From the NCBI GenBank assembly GCA_910574865.1, contig CAJTDN010000015.1:58671-122670 (forward strand): DNA of 64,000 nucleotides, written 5' to 3'. Position 1 is the first letter of the stretch, and the number at the start of each line of letters is the position of its first letter. The stretch comes from Lachnospiraceae bacterium. Lineage in GTDB: Bacteria; Bacillota; Clostridia; Lachnospirales; Lachnospiraceae. This document shows positions 46,443-55,461 of this stretch, piece by piece. The position numbers were made by a program, and so were the translations under genes. A model generated the notes under the pieces. That model made no database searches, had not been told where the DNA came from, and saw nothing but the letters and a program-made list of their open reading frames with translations.

Positions 46443-47309
46443 GAACAGTTTCATCAGCACTTCCGCATATACCTCGTGTCCCTCGATGCCGGGGTGGTTG
46501 ACTTTGTTGGCCAGCAGTTCTTCCCAGGGGCATTTGTTCTCTCTTGCCAGTTCCCAGACCGCGTAAACGTCGGCGAGGCAGACGTTTTCCTCGGCCGCCA
46601 GCTCGCGGATTTTTTCCACGCGTTCCGGTGTGGTGGGTTGTGGCGCCGCGTCCCCGAAGAAGATGCGGTTTGGCAGGTCGCCGTTGGGCGTCAGGAGAAT
46701 GAGGTCGGCATCCGTCTCGGTTTTGATCCGGCGTGTCATTTGCCGCAGGATTTCCTTATATTCCCCGGCGGTTCCCATGGAAGAGTCCCAGTTCAGGGAA
46801 CCGTTGATGAGCACGAGGTCCGGCTGGTAACGAATCACGTCGCGGTCGAGGCGCTTGGCCATCTGGATTAAGTGGTCCCCGGCGATTCCGGCGTTTATGG
46901 TGCTCACGGAAGTGCGTTCGTATTTGTCAATCAGGCGCAGGCGGAATTTTTCCAGGTAACTTTCCCTGGCATCGGTGATTTCCACGTCCATTTTCGGCCG
47001 TTCGCCTGCCGCTTGTGGGTTTGCCATCAGTTCCTTCATCGCGTCCATCAGTTCCTGCGGGGTCATGGTAATCAGGCTTTCAAAATGTCCGGCGGTGACA
47101 CTGTCCCCCAGCCCGACGATGACCGGGTTTTTGCGTTCCAGCCCGTCCTCATCCAGGCTGCCGCCCGTGATGCCGGCGATGGAGCCTTGGTTTGTCTCCA
47201 TCATTTTCATGAAACGGGTCGGCCTGGCCGGACTTTCGTTGTGAAATTCCCTCGCCAGCCTTAAAAATAGCTCCGCGTAGGGCTGTCTTGCGTGAAATGT
47301 CGTTCTCAT
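46437..47309 (-). CDS. SGNH/GDSL-family hydrolase
   Basis: A 290-aa protein with the conserved blocks of SGNH esterases: VIVGLGDSVTAGHFE (block I, nucleophile Ser), NAGIAGDHL (block II), INGSLNWDSS (block III position), and NKVNHPGIEGHEVYAEV (block V with catalytic Asp/His region). No signal peptide, so likely cytoplasmic. Probable carbohydrate or lipid deacetylase/esterase; substrate unknown. An IS remnant lies against its 3' end, and its last codons overlap that fragment. Confidence 0.83.
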   Translation of the reverse strand: MRTTFHARQPYAELFLRLAREFHNESPARPTRFMKMMETNQGSIAGITGGSLDEDGLERKNPVIVGLGDSVTAGHFESLITMTPQELMDAMKELMANPQAAGERPKMDVEITDARESYLEKFRLRLIDKYERTSVSTINAGIAGDHLIQMAKRLDRDVIRYQPDLVLINGSLNWDSSMGTAGEYKEILRQMTRRIKTETDADLILLTPNGDLPNRIFFGDAAPQPTTPERVEKIRELAAEENVCLADVYAVWELARENKCPWEELLANKVNHPGIEGHEVYAEVLMKLFE

Positions 47310-47417
47310 ATCGTGATTCCCTCCTTGATTATGTTTGGTCGAAGATTTTGTTGTTTCTCCATGTGCATTATACTAAAATGTATACCGTATGGCAATATAA
47401 GAAATTGCTTGGATATG

Positions 47418-47483
47418 TTACAAAATTACGCAATGGTTACAATCCGGCGCGGGCTGGATTGTAACCATTGCGCAATTTTGTAA
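47418..47483. repeat. 28-bp inverted repeat (GTTACAATCC hairpin)
   Basis: Arms at 47418-47445 and 47456-47483 differ by one base and enclose GGCGCGGGCT. The inner part GGTTACAATCC / GGATTGTAACC resembles the hairpin at 61296-61334. It lies between divergent genes, so it is not a normal terminator. Confidence 0.75.
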
Positions 47484-47533
47484 TTCGCCTACGGCGAAGC
47501 GGGCGATGCATCGGTTAGATTTACGTGCATCCT

Positions 47534-47632
47534 GGGGCTGTCGGGTAATGCGGGAAACCCACAATATATGGCGGCAAATCCAGATGCGCCACGGCATATA
47601 TTGTGGGCCTGCAGTCATTTCCCGACAGCCCC
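47534..47632. mobile_element. 99-bp MITE-like element
   Basis: Termini GGGGCTGTCGGGTAATG and CATTTCCCGACAGCCCC are part of imperfect ~40-bp terminal inverted repeats that nearly cover the element. The arms include CCACAATATATGG / CATATATTGTGGG. The CCCGACAGCCCC end also occurs near 37249 next to the IS1182-type transposase fragment, so the element may be mobilised by such an IS. Confidence 0.7.
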
Positions 47633-47792
47633 GAATGAACAGTAACGTATAATGGTTCATAGAAAGGTTAATAAATAAATTATTGCAGATACTATTCGGA
47701 AGTGGTACAATTCTAAAGAAGGCAGTTGACAAAATTTGGGAACGGTTCGAATCGTGGGCTCGTGTTTGGACGGTTCCATTAGGGAGGACGTT

Positions 47793-49466
47793 ATGAAGAA
47801 AAAGGGAACATGGAAACTGGTTGCGGTATTGGGGGTTCTTTTGGTGGCCGCAATTTATTATTATCTGGCACTGCCCGCGATAAATTTGCATTCCGCGGAC
47901 ATGTGGATGTTTATCATGATGATGATTGTCGTGGTGGCGGCGGCGTATATCTGGAAGAAGAAGCCGACGAGGGACGAGGCGAAGAAGTCGATGCCGTTGA
48001 AGGTGATTCTCGGCTCGCTGGTCGTGGTGGTCGTCATTTACCTGGTGGGGAGCCTCTTGTCCTCGCCGATTATCAACGCCAAGAAGTACCAGGAGCTTCT
48101 GGCCGTGGAGGAGGGCGACTTCGCGGCGGACGTCGAGCAGCGTTCGTTTGACCAGATTCCGCTTTTGGATCGGGATTCGGCGATGATTTTGGGAAACCGC
48201 AAGATGGGCAGCATGGTGGACATGGTGTCGCAGTACGAGGTGGACGACTTGTACAGCCAGATTAATTACCAGGATCGGCCCGTGCGGGTTTCGCCGCTTC
48301 GCTATGCCAGCCTGATTAAGTGGTTTACCAATGTCGGCACGGGAATTCCGGCTTATGTAAAGATTGACATGGCGACACAGGAGACGGAACTCGTAAAGTT
48401 GTCCGAGGGGATGAAATATACGACGAGCGATCATTTCAACAGGAACATTTACCGGCACCTGCGTTTCAAGTACCCGACGTATATTTTCAATGAACTCAGT
48501 TTCGAGATTGACGAGGAGGGAACGCCATACTGGGTCTGCCCGGTCAAGAAGTTTAACATCGGGCTGTTCGGCGGCGTGACGATTGGGCGCGTGGTGTTGT
48601 GCAACGCGATTACCGGCGAATGCGTGGATTATGCGGTGGAGGACGTGCCGCAGTGGATTGACCGGGCGTATTCGGCGGACATGCTGGTGGAACTTTACAA
48701 TTATTATGGAACGCTCAAGCACGGGTATTTCAACAGTATCCTCGGACAGAGGGATTGCCTGATGACGACGAGCGGGTACAATTATCTGGCGCTAGAGGAT
48801 GACGTTTGGGTGTACACCGGCGTGACGAGCGTGACGGGCGACCAGTCCAACGTGGGATTCGTGCTCATGAACCAGAGGACGATGGAGGCGAAGTATTACA
48901 AGGTGGAGGGCGCGACGGAGGCTTCGGCGATGTCTTCTGCCGAGGGCCAGGTGCAGAACCTGAAATACAAGGCGACGTTCCCGTTGCTTCTTAACATTTC
49001 CGGCGAGCCGACATATTTTATTGCGCTGAAGGACGACGCGGGTCTGGTGAAGAAGTATGCCATGGTGAACGTGCAGCGTTACCAGATCGTGGCCATCGGT
49101 GATTCGGTCAGCGAGTGCGAGGATGCTTACACCAAGCTGATGTACCAAAGCGGCATCAAGGAAGAGGCGGCCGACACGAGGGAAGTGTTGACGGCGGAAG
49201 GAAAGATTGCCAAGATCGCGCAAGGGGTCGTCGATGGAAACTCTCATTATTATATCATGCTGGAGGATGACGACCAGATTTATGACATTTCGGTGGTGGA
49301 GTTTATCGATGTCATCCGTTATGACGTGGGCGACACGGTGAAGGTGGAGTACAAGGAGAACGCGAATACGAACATGGTGCTTTCCCTGACGGGAAGCAAG
49401 GCAGCAGAAGGCTTGAAGGACAATACAGCCGGGGACGCGCCACAAGGTGACGTGGAGGATGAGTAA
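47793..49466 (+). CDS. Large membrane-anchored protein of unknown function (557 aa)
   Basis: ATG at 47793 follows AGGGAGG. Three hydrophobic helices lie at about residues 8-28, 33-52 and 68-90. A long non-membrane domain follows, with VEQRSFDQIPLLDRDSAMIL, RPVRVSPLRYASLIKWF, YWVCPVKKFNIGLFGGV and ITGECVDYAVEDVPQWIDRA. The C-terminal ~90 residues (TREVLTAEGKIAKIAQGVVD, HYYIMLEDDDQIYDISVVEF, YDVGDTVKVEY) look like an OB-fold-type beta barrel. I do not recognise a named family; similar proteins seem to exist in Clostridia. Stand-alone gene with a shared terminator. Confidence 0.75.
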   Translation: MKKKGTWKLVAVLGVLLVAAIYYYLALPAINLHSADMWMFIMMMIVVVAAAYIWKKKPTRDEAKKSMPLKVILGSLVVVVVIYLVGSLLSSPIINAKKYQELLAVEEGDFAADVEQRSFDQIPLLDRDSAMILGNRKMGSMVDMVSQYEVDDLYSQINYQDRPVRVSPLRYASLIKWFTNVGTGIPAYVKIDMATQETELVKLSEGMKYTTSDHFNRNIYRHLRFKYPTYIFNELSFEIDEEGTPYWVCPVKKFNIGLFGGVTIGRVVLCNAITGECVDYAVEDVPQWIDRAYSADMLVELYNYYGTLKHGYFNSILGQRDCLMTTSGYNYLALEDDVWVYTGVTSVTGDQSNVGFVLMNQRTMEAKYYKVEGATEASAMSSAEGQVQNLKYKATFPLLLNISGEPTYFIALKDDAGLVKKYAMVNVQRYQIVAIGDSVSECEDAYTKLMYQSGIKEEAADTREVLTAEGKIAKIAQGVVDGNSHYYIMLEDDDQIYDISVVEFIDVIRYDVGDTVKVEYKENANTNMVLSLTGSKAAEGLKDNTAGDAPQGDVEDE

Positions 49467-49486
49467 ATGGCCAAGGCCGGTTATAA

Positions 49487-49521
49487 AACGAAGGGGCGGG
49501 TGATTCACCCGTCCCTTCGTT
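49487..49521. terminator. Bidirectional terminator
   Basis: A 15-bp stem (one G-U) around a 5-base loop lies between the convergent membrane-protein and P-loop genes. On the minus strand it is followed by TTTTAT. Confidence 0.8.
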
Positions 49522-49550
49522 AAACAGAGGTATGTAAATGAAAAGATGAG

Positions 49551-49973
49551 TCAGCTTAGTACGTTGTACGCCGGGTTGTCGATGTCCGCGATGGCGTTTC
49601 TCTCGGCACTGACGCTGATATAGAACTCGATGTTGTTTTGCTTTGAAATCTTATCCAGCTTCTGCATGAAGGTGGGGAGGCTGTCGATGGTGATGTCGGC
49701 TTGTTTTAACACGCCGTCAATGAAAATCGTCTCAATGTCATGGTTTCCGGCGACCATTCCATATAAAAATCCAACCAGTTCCTCTAATGTCGCGATGTCC
49801 TTGTAGTCATCCATGCAAATCGCGCGCACGTTGAAGTTCACGCTGCAGGTGTCCCTGTGGCTCTTTTTGATTAGTACGATGTTGCCGTTTGATGACTTTA
49901 CCTTCTCGTTGGCAAGTGCGATAATTTGTTGTGTCTTCCCGCTTCCTTTAGGACCTGTGATTAAATTTACCAT
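49551..49973 (-). CDS. Small P-loop ATPase-like protein (140 aa)
   Basis: Begins MVNLITGPKGSGKTQQIIAL with a textbook Walker A (GPKGSGKT, 7-14). A Walker B-like ETIFIDGVLKQAD lies near 86. The rest is a compact RecA-like or NTPase fold with a final VSAERNAIADI. It is too short for a kinesin or full AAA+ protein, and no partner domain is fused. Function unknown; similar small proteins are often annotated vaguely as ATP-binding. The start is set by GGAGAG a few bases upstream. Confidence 0.7.
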   Translation of the reverse strand: MVNLITGPKGSGKTQQIIALANEKVKSSNGNIVLIKKSHRDTCSVNFNVRAICMDDYKDIATLEELVGFLYGMVAGNHDIETIFIDGVLKQADITIDSLPTFMQKLDKISKQNNIEFYISVSAERNAIADIDNPAYNVLS

Positions 49974-50231
49974 AGCGAATCTCTCCTTTATGTAAGTAGA
50001 TGTAGTTTTGAGTTTCCAAAAATGTTCCGCTCAAAATTTATAAGACCATTATACACGAAAGTGGCCGATGTAACAACTAAAAAAAGGATAAAAGATGAAA
50101 TTTTTTGTGGATGGCTTACTTCCCGCGGGTACATGTGATTCGGTAATTGGCGTTAAAATGCGCTGGTTACGAAAATGGCCGCGCGGCATATGATAAAACG
50201 ACGATGAATTTAGAAATCAGGATGATATGAC

Positions 50232-51005
50232 ATGAATTTGGATGTTTTTGCCGGTATCATGATTCCGTTCGTCGGAACCACGCTGGGCGCGGCCATGGTC
50301 TTTTTCCTCAAGAAGGAAATGAATCTGCGGCTGCAAAAGGCGCTGCTCGGGTTCGCGGCGGGAGTGATGGTCGCGGCGTCCGTCTGGTCCTTGTTGCTGC
50401 CGGCCATCGACATGGCGCGGGAACAAGGGAAAATCGCCTGGGTTCCGGCGACGGTGGGCTTTTTCCTGGGCGTGGTGTTTTTGATGGCGTTGGACGCGCT
50501 GACAATGCGGTTGACGAACAAGAAGGAAGGTAGGAAGGGGGAGTTAAAGTCAAACCGGATGCTGATCATGGCCGTCACGCTCCACAATATTCCGGAGGGG
50601 ATGGTGGTCGGCGTTACCTTTGCCGGGCTGCTGGCCGGAAACGAGTGGATTACGCTGGCCGGGTGCTTCGCCCTGGCGATTGGCATCGCCGTGCAGAATT
50701 TCCCGGAGGGGGCGATTATCTCCATGCCGCTTACGAGCAGGGGGATGAGCCGGAAACGGGCGTTCCTTTACGGGACGGCCTCGGGGGTCATCGAGCCGAT
50801 TGCGGCGTTTTTCACGCTCCTTTTGACGCGGCTGGTGTCGCTGGTGCTTTCCTACCTGCTGGCGTTCGCGGCGGGGGCGATGATTTACGTGGTCGTGGAG
50901 GAACTAATCCCGGAGTCACAGGAAGGGGAATATTCAAGCCTCGGGACGATTGGCGTGACGGTCGGTTTCCTGATCATGATGATATTGGACGTGGCACTGG
51001 GGTAG
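50232..51005 (+). CDS. ZIP-family metal transporter
   Basis: A 257-aa membrane protein with about eight helices. The paired metal-site motifs of ZIP carriers are clear: TLHNIPEGMVVGV in helix IV and VQNFPEGAIISMPL in helix V. It imports divalent metals such as zinc, iron or manganese; the bacterial ZupT-like subgroup fits. The cytosolic loop before helix IV is short and basic (NKKEGRKGELKSNR), not His-rich. Monocistronic, followed by the leuS promoter. Confidence 0.9.
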   Translation: MNLDVFAGIMIPFVGTTLGAAMVFFLKKEMNLRLQKALLGFAAGVMVAASVWSLLLPAIDMAREQGKIAWVPATVGFFLGVVFLMALDALTMRLTNKKEGRKGELKSNRMLIMAVTLHNIPEGMVVGVTFAGLLAGNEWITLAGCFALAIGIAVQNFPEGAIISMPLTSRGMSRKRAFLYGTASGVIEPIAAFFTLLLTRLVSLVLSYLLAFAAGAMIYVVVEELIPESQEGEYSSLGTIGVTVGFLIMMILDVALG

Positions 51006-51095
51006 AAGGTCGCGGCAAGTTGATTTTTACGGAACCGCGCGTCCTGCCGTCGTCCCATAAAGTGGTGCAAGGGGCGGCATTCTGCAACAATTTAC

Positions 51096-51124
51096 TTGAC
51101 TTATAATTTGATTTTCCTTATAAT
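51096..51124 (+). promoter_or_regulatory. Consensus promoter for leuS
   Basis: TTGACT at 51096-51101, a 17-base spacer and TATAAT at 51119-51124. Transcription would begin around 51131, giving a leader of about 90 bases before leuS. Confidence 0.8.
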
Positions 51125-51150
51125 AACTTGTGTGTAAGGAAAGACGATAA

Positions 51151-51198
51151 ATGCAAAGCCTTTTCGACTCGAATCAAGAGAAGAAAAGGCTTTTTTAA
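51151..51198 (+). CDS. 15-aa leader ORF of leuS (MQSLFDSNQEKKRLF)
   Basis: AAGGAAAG is followed seven bases later by ATG and 15 sense codons to TAA. The frame coincides almost exactly with the terminator hairpin in the leader, and its two Leu codons (CTT) lie one in each stem arm. This arrangement would allow a translating ribosome to affect hairpin formation. Peptide function is not implied. Translation is unproven. Confidence 0.45.
   Translation: MQSLFDSNQEKKRLF
51155..51196 (+). terminator. Attenuator-like terminator in the leuS leader
   Basis: An 11-bp perfect stem (AAAGCCTTTTC / GAAAAGGCTTT) with a 17-base loop runs into six T, all between the promoter and leuS. No T-box sequence (such as GGGTGGNACCGCG) is present, so control must work otherwise. 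Confidence 0.75.
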
Positions 51199-51219
51199 GA
51201 GGAAAGGCAGGAGAAGAAA

Positions 51220-53658
51220 ATGGCAACGAAGATTGTGTACAATCACAAGGCCGTCGAGCAGAAGTGGCGAGAGAAGTGGGCAAAGACCCCGGTGAACCCG
51301 CAGTTTGACGGGGAAGGCAACAAGAAGCAGAAGTATTATTGTCTGGACATGTTCCCGTATCCGTCCGGAAACGGGCTACACGTGGGACATTGGAGGGGAT
51401 ACGTCATCTCCGACGTCTGGAGCCGCTACAAGCTGCAGCAGGGATATTATATCGTGCATCCGATGGGATGGGACGCGTTCGGACTTCCTGCCGAGAACTA
51501 TGCCATCAAGATGGGCGTGCACCCGGCCAAGTCCACGGCCGAGAACGTGGCGAACATCAAGAAGCAGATTAACGAGATTGCCGCCTTGTACGACTGGGAC
51601 ATGGAGGTCAACACGACGGATCCGGCGTTTTACAAGTGGACGCAGTGGATTTTCGTGAAAATGTTCAAGGAAGGGCTGGCCTATGAGAAGGAGTTCCCGA
51701 TTAACTGGTGCCCGTCCTGCAAGACCGGCCTGGCGAACGAGGAAGTGGTCAACGGCAAGTGCGAGCGTTGCGGCGCGGAGGTGACGAAGAAGAACCTGCG
51801 CCAGTGGATGTTGAAGATTACCGCCTATGCGGAGAGACTGTTAAATGACTTGGACAAGCTGGACTGGCCGGAGAAGGTCAAGAAGATGCAGACGGACTGG
51901 ATTGGCAAGTCTTACGGCGCGGAAGTGGACTTCGCGGTGGACGGGCGTGACGAGAAAATCACGGTCTACACGACGAGGCCGGACACGCTTTACGGGGCGA
52001 CGTTCATGGTGCTGGCCCCGGAGCATGGTTTGGCGGCTTCCTTGGCAACCGAAGAAACAAGGGAGGCCGTGGACAAGTATATTTACGACGCGTCCATGAA
52101 GTCCAACGTCGACCGGCTGCAGGACAAGGAAAAGACCGGCGTGTTCACCGGGAGCTACGCGATAAACCCGTTAAACGGGGCCAAGGTGCCGATTTGGCTG
52201 TCCGACTACGTGTTGGCGGATTACGGTACGGGGGCCATCATGTGCGTGCCCGCGCATGACGACCGCGATTTCGAGTTCGCGACGAAGTTCGGCATCCCGA
52301 TTGTCCAGGTCATCGCCAAGGACGGCAAGGAAATCGAGAACATGACGGAGGCTTATACCGAGGCGAGCGGCATGATGGTTAATTCCGGCGAGTGGAACGG
52401 CATGGAGTCCGCGGTGTTGAAGAAGGAAGCCCCGCACATCATCGAGGAGCGGGGGCTGGGAAAGGCCACGGTCAATTACAAGCTGCGTGACTGGGTGTTT
52501 TCCCGCCAGCGTTACTGGGGCGAGCCGATTCCGATTATCCATTGCCCGAAGTGCGGCAACGTGCCGGTGCCGGAGGAGGAGCTGCCCCTTCGTCTGCCGG
52601 AGGTCGAGTCGTATGAGCCGACCGGGACGGGCGAGTCGCCGCTGGCGGCCATTGACGAGTGGGTGAACTGCACGTGCCCGCAGTGTGGCGCGGCCGCGAA
52701 ACGTGAGACGAACACCATGCCGCAGTGGGCCGGTTCCTCGTGGTATTTCCTGCGTTACGTGGACAACCATAACGACGCGGAACTGGTGTCCCGCCAGAAG
52801 GCCGACGAGATGCTGCCGGTCGACATGTATATCGGCGGCGTGGAGCATGCGGTGCTGCATTTGCTGTACTCGCGTTTTTACACGAAGTTTTTGTGCGACA
52901 TTGGCGTGATTGATTTCGACGAGCCGTTCCAGAAATTGTTCAACCAGGGCATGATTACCGGCAAGAACGGCATCAAGATGAGCAAGTCCAAGGGGAACGT
53001 CGTTTCCCCGGACGACCTCGTGCGCGACTACGGGTGCGATTCCCTGCGGATGTACGAGCTGTTCGTGGGGCCGCCGGAGCTGGACGCGGAGTGGGACGAC
53101 CGCGGCATTGACGGCGTGAACCGTTTCTTGAAGCGGCTATGGAACCTGCTGATGGAAAGTAAGGACGCGAACGTGGGGCCGACGAAGGAGATGGTGAGGC
53201 TGCGCCATCGGATGATTTATGACATTACCACGCGTTTGGAGGGGTTCAGCCTCAACACCGTGGTTTCGGGATTCATGGAGTATAACAACAAGTTTATCGA
53301 ACTGGCGAAGACGAGCGGCGGGATTGACAAGGAGTCGCTGGAGGCGTTTGCCGTGCTGTTGTCGCCGTTTGCGCCGCATTTTGCGGAGGAGATGTGGGAG
53401 CGGCTGGGACATGATGAGACGGTGTTTCGGGCTGGCTGGCCGACTTATGACGAGTCGCAGATGAAGGACGACACGGTCGAGGTGCCGGTGCAGATTAACG
53501 GCAAGACGCGCGCGGTCATTTCCATCGCGGTGGATGCCGGCAAGGAGGACGCGCTCACGGCCGGGAAGGCGGCGGTCGCGGACAAGTTGACGGGGAACGT
53601 CGTCAAGGAAATTTACGTGCCGAAGAAGATTATCAATTTCGTGATGGTTACAGTCTAG
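51220..53658 (+). CDS. leuS: Leucyl-tRNA synthetase
   Basis: Charges tRNA-Leu with leucine. The 812-aa class I synthetase has the HIGH-equivalent in YPSGNGLHVGHWRGYVISD (about 42-55). A zinc-binding CPSCKTGLANEEVVNGKCER lies near 165. The editing domain shows TTRPDTLYGATFMVLAPEH near 250 and the second zinc site NCTCPQCGAAAK. KMSKSKGNVVSPDD is near 588, and a tRNA-binding helical domain and the C-terminal PVQINGKTRAVI complete it. GGAAAGGCAGGAG precedes the ATG. Its transcript begins at a consensus promoter with an attenuator-like leader. Confidence 0.97.
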   Translation: MATKIVYNHKAVEQKWREKWAKTPVNPQFDGEGNKKQKYYCLDMFPYPSGNGLHVGHWRGYVISDVWSRYKLQQGYYIVHPMGWDAFGLPAENYAIKMGVHPAKSTAENVANIKKQINEIAALYDWDMEVNTTDPAFYKWTQWIFVKMFKEGLAYEKEFPINWCPSCKTGLANEEVVNGKCERCGAEVTKKNLRQWMLKITAYAERLLNDLDKLDWPEKVKKMQTDWIGKSYGAEVDFAVDGRDEKITVYTTRPDTLYGATFMVLAPEHGLAASLATEETREAVDKYIYDASMKSNVDRLQDKEKTGVFTGSYAINPLNGAKVPIWLSDYVLADYGTGAIMCVPAHDDRDFEFATKFGIPIVQVIAKDGKEIENMTEAYTEASGMMVNSGEWNGMESAVLKKEAPHIIEERGLGKATVNYKLRDWVFSRQRYWGEPIPIIHCPKCGNVPVPEEELPLRLPEVESYEPTGTGESPLAAIDEWVNCTCPQCGAAAKRETNTMPQWAGSSWYFLRYVDNHNDAELVSRQKADEMLPVDMYIGGVEHAVLHLLYSRFYTKFLCDIGVIDFDEPFQKLFNQGMITGKNGIKMSKSKGNVVSPDDLVRDYGCDSLRMYELFVGPPELDAEWDDRGIDGVNRFLKRLWNLLMESKDANVGPTKEMVRLRHRMIYDITTRLEGFSLNTVVSGFMEYNNKFIELAKTSGGIDKESLEAFAVLLSPFAPHFAEEMWERLGHDETVFRAGWPTYDESQMKDDTVEVPVQINGKTRAVISIAVDAGKEDALTAGKAAVADKLTGNVVKEIYVPKKIINFVMVTV

Positions 53659-53709
53659 CCAGACCGTCAGCGGCCTGAGGGAACTGTAATGACAAACGGG
53701 AACCACTAT

Positions 53710-53741
53710 AGGGAAGGTAAGTGATGCCTTCCCTTTCTTTT
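53710..53741 (+). terminator. Terminator after leuS
   Basis: A perfect 8-bp stem (AGGGAAGG / CCTTCCCT) followed by TTCTTTT. Confidence 0.75.
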
Positions 53742-53758
53742 CATGGGTGGGAATCAAA

Positions 53759-54475
53759 ATGAATAAAAGAGTAGTCAAGTTTACGGGGAAAAAAATGATT
53801 GTAATTGGAAAGGGATTGCTATTGTTGGTTCTGGCGGGAGTTTTGCTCGTGCTGCTCGTCAATTTTCATATGGGCCGCGTGGCCGCGAAGGATTTCACGA
53901 CGCTGGAGGAGCTCTCATGGGAGATCGAGGCGGGCGGGAGGGAACCCGCGGAGGCCGCCCTCGTGCTCGGGGCGCAGGTGAAGCCGGACGGGCAGATGAG
54001 CCTGATGCTTAGGGAGCGCGTGGACGCAGGGATTGAGCTATACCAGGCGGGAATCGTGAAGAAGCTGATTATGAGCGGGGACCATGGGCGGGTGGATTAT
54101 GACGAGGTGAATACGATGAAGGATTATGCCATTTCCAAAGGGGTTCCTTCGGAGGATATTTTCATGGATCACGCAGGATTCTCCACCTATGAGAGTATGT
54201 ACCGGGCGAAGGCCATTTTCGAGGTGGAGAGCATGGTCGTGGTCACGCAGGAGTACCATCTCTATCGCGCCGTCTATGACGGGCGGGCGTTCGGCATGGA
54301 AGTGGCGGGCGTGCCTTGCGACACGGCGGTCTACCATGGGGACGCGTATCGGAAATGCCGTGAAATGTTGGCGCGGCTGAAGGATTTTGGATATACGCTG
54401 GTAAAGCCGGAACCGACGTTCCTTGGGGAGGCGATTCCGGTCAGCGGGGACGGAAATTTGACGAACGACCGGTAA
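53759..54475 (+). CDS. DUF218 (YdcF/SanA-like) membrane-anchored protein
   Basis: One N-terminal hydrophobic helix (about residues 14-36) precedes a DUF218 domain: AALVLGAQVKPDGQMSLML, RVDAGIELYQAGIVKKLIMS, then STYESMYRAKAIF and VVVTQEYHLYRAVY. SanA-type proteins in other bacteria affect envelope integrity and vancomycin resistance; the biochemical role is unknown. ATG at 53759 is favoured over a GTG 12 bases earlier. It runs convergently toward the amidotransferase gene. Confidence 0.82.
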   Translation: MNKRVVKFTGKKMIVIGKGLLLLVLAGVLLVLLVNFHMGRVAAKDFTTLEELSWEIEAGGREPAEAALVLGAQVKPDGQMSLMLRERVDAGIELYQAGIVKKLIMSGDHGRVDYDEVNTMKDYAISKGVPSEDIFMDHAGFSTYESMYRAKAIFEVESMVVVTQEYHLYRAVYDGRAFGMEVAGVPCDTAVYHGDAYRKCREMLARLKDFGYTLVKPEPTFLGEAIPVSGDGNLTNDR

Positions 54476-54487
54476 TGCCGGCGTGCG

Positions 54488-55195
54488 TCATGGCGTGTGT
54501 GCCGCGTGCAACACGAATTCTTTGAACAGCGCCCGCATTTCCGCAGATTTGCGGTACATGCATTCGGGGTGCCACTGTACGCCGATGGCGAAGGGGTGCG
54601 AGGGCATTTCCAATGCCTCGATGGTGTTGTCCGAGGCGCGCGCGCAAACGGAGAGGCCCTTGCCGGGCGCGTCGATGGTCTGGTGGTGGTAGCTGTTGAC
54701 GAACAGGTGGCGGCCGATGTAGGCTCGCAGCTGGCTGTCCGGCGTCACGCTGATGCGGTGGCTGACCTCGCTGCGGGCATAGGATTGTTGCATGTGGTCC
54801 AAGTGCTTGCCGGGCTGCTGGGAGATGTCCTGGTAAATCGTGCCGCCGCAGGCGACGTTGTAGACCTGCATGCCGCGGCAGATGGCGAAGACGGGTTTTT
54901 TCGTTTTCAGGATTTGCCTCATCAGGCGAATTTGGAACAGGTCCAACGTGATGTTGGTTTTCCCGTTCCCGTTTTTCGGTTCTTGTCCGAAAAGCAGGGG
55001 CGTGATGTCGTTCCCGCCGCAGAAGAGGAAGCCGTCGCAAAGGGAAATGTATTGCGACAGCATGTGGTCGGAGCGGACGAGGGGCAGGATGAGCGGAATG
55101 CCGCCGGAATAACGCACGGCCTGGACGTAAGTGTTGGTGACAAATTGCCGGTCGTCTGATAAGCCGCAGACGATGATGCCGATTTTAGGTTCCAT
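54488..55195 (-). CDS. Class I glutamine amidotransferase-like hydrolase (peptidase C26)
   Basis: A 235-aa protein of the gamma-glutamyl-GABA hydrolase/PuuD family. VFAICRGMQVYNVACGG contains the nucleophile Cys (elbow CRGMQ), and IGVQWHPECMY supplies the catalytic His and Glu. LCDGFLFCGGNDITPLLFGQ is the oxyanion region. It would split gamma-glutamyl amides in the cytoplasm. No puu genes are adjacent. A partial dispersed repeat lies just upstream. Confidence 0.88.
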   Translation of the reverse strand: MEPKIGIIVCGLSDDRQFVTNTYVQAVRYSGGIPLILPLVRSDHMLSQYISLCDGFLFCGGNDITPLLFGQEPKNGNGKTNITLDLFQIRLMRQILKTKKPVFAICRGMQVYNVACGGTIYQDISQQPGKHLDHMQQSYARSEVSHRISVTPDSQLRAYIGRHLFVNSYHHQTIDAPGKGLSVCARASDNTIEALEMPSHPFAIGVQWHPECMYRKSAEMRALFKEFVLHAAHTP

Positions 55196-55202
55196 GGGAA
55201 TC

Positions 55203-55310
55203 TCCTTTTCGGTGTTTTGCGGGTCCCAAAGTCATGTATCGACATGCCCTAAAGGACTAGCTTCGCGTCGCAAGCATGTCATACATGACCTTTTGACCCT
55301 GGTATCATCA
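55203..55310 (-). repeat. Partial copy of the GATACCAGG dispersed repeat
   Basis: Read on the minus strand it begins ATGATACCAGGGTCAAAAGG, continues through the palindromic middle and ends with the GACCCGCAAAACACCGAAAA block. It matches the left part of the 249-bp repeat plus the GACTAGCTTCGCG insert seen at 29402. It lies just upstream of the amidotransferase gene. Confidence 0.7.
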
Positions 55311-55461
55311 TGATATGGACGAAGGGATAGAATTATACATATTTTGGCAGGATTTTGATATTCTATTATGGAATGGTATTTTATAATAGAAAAGGAGCGG
55401 TCTTCGTGTCCTGGCGGCATGCGGCCTGGTTCGCGAAGGCCTGGAAACGGGTGGAACGATT

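Noticed and set aside
47418..48722. 434-codon minus-strand frame opposite the 557-aa membrane protein
   Set aside because: Arg/His-rich, no start signal, and its end crosses a MITE-like element and a large palindrome.
51006..51219. T-box riboswitch for leuS
   Set aside because: The transcript leader from the consensus promoter is only about 90 bases and lacks the T-box sequence and specifier stem.
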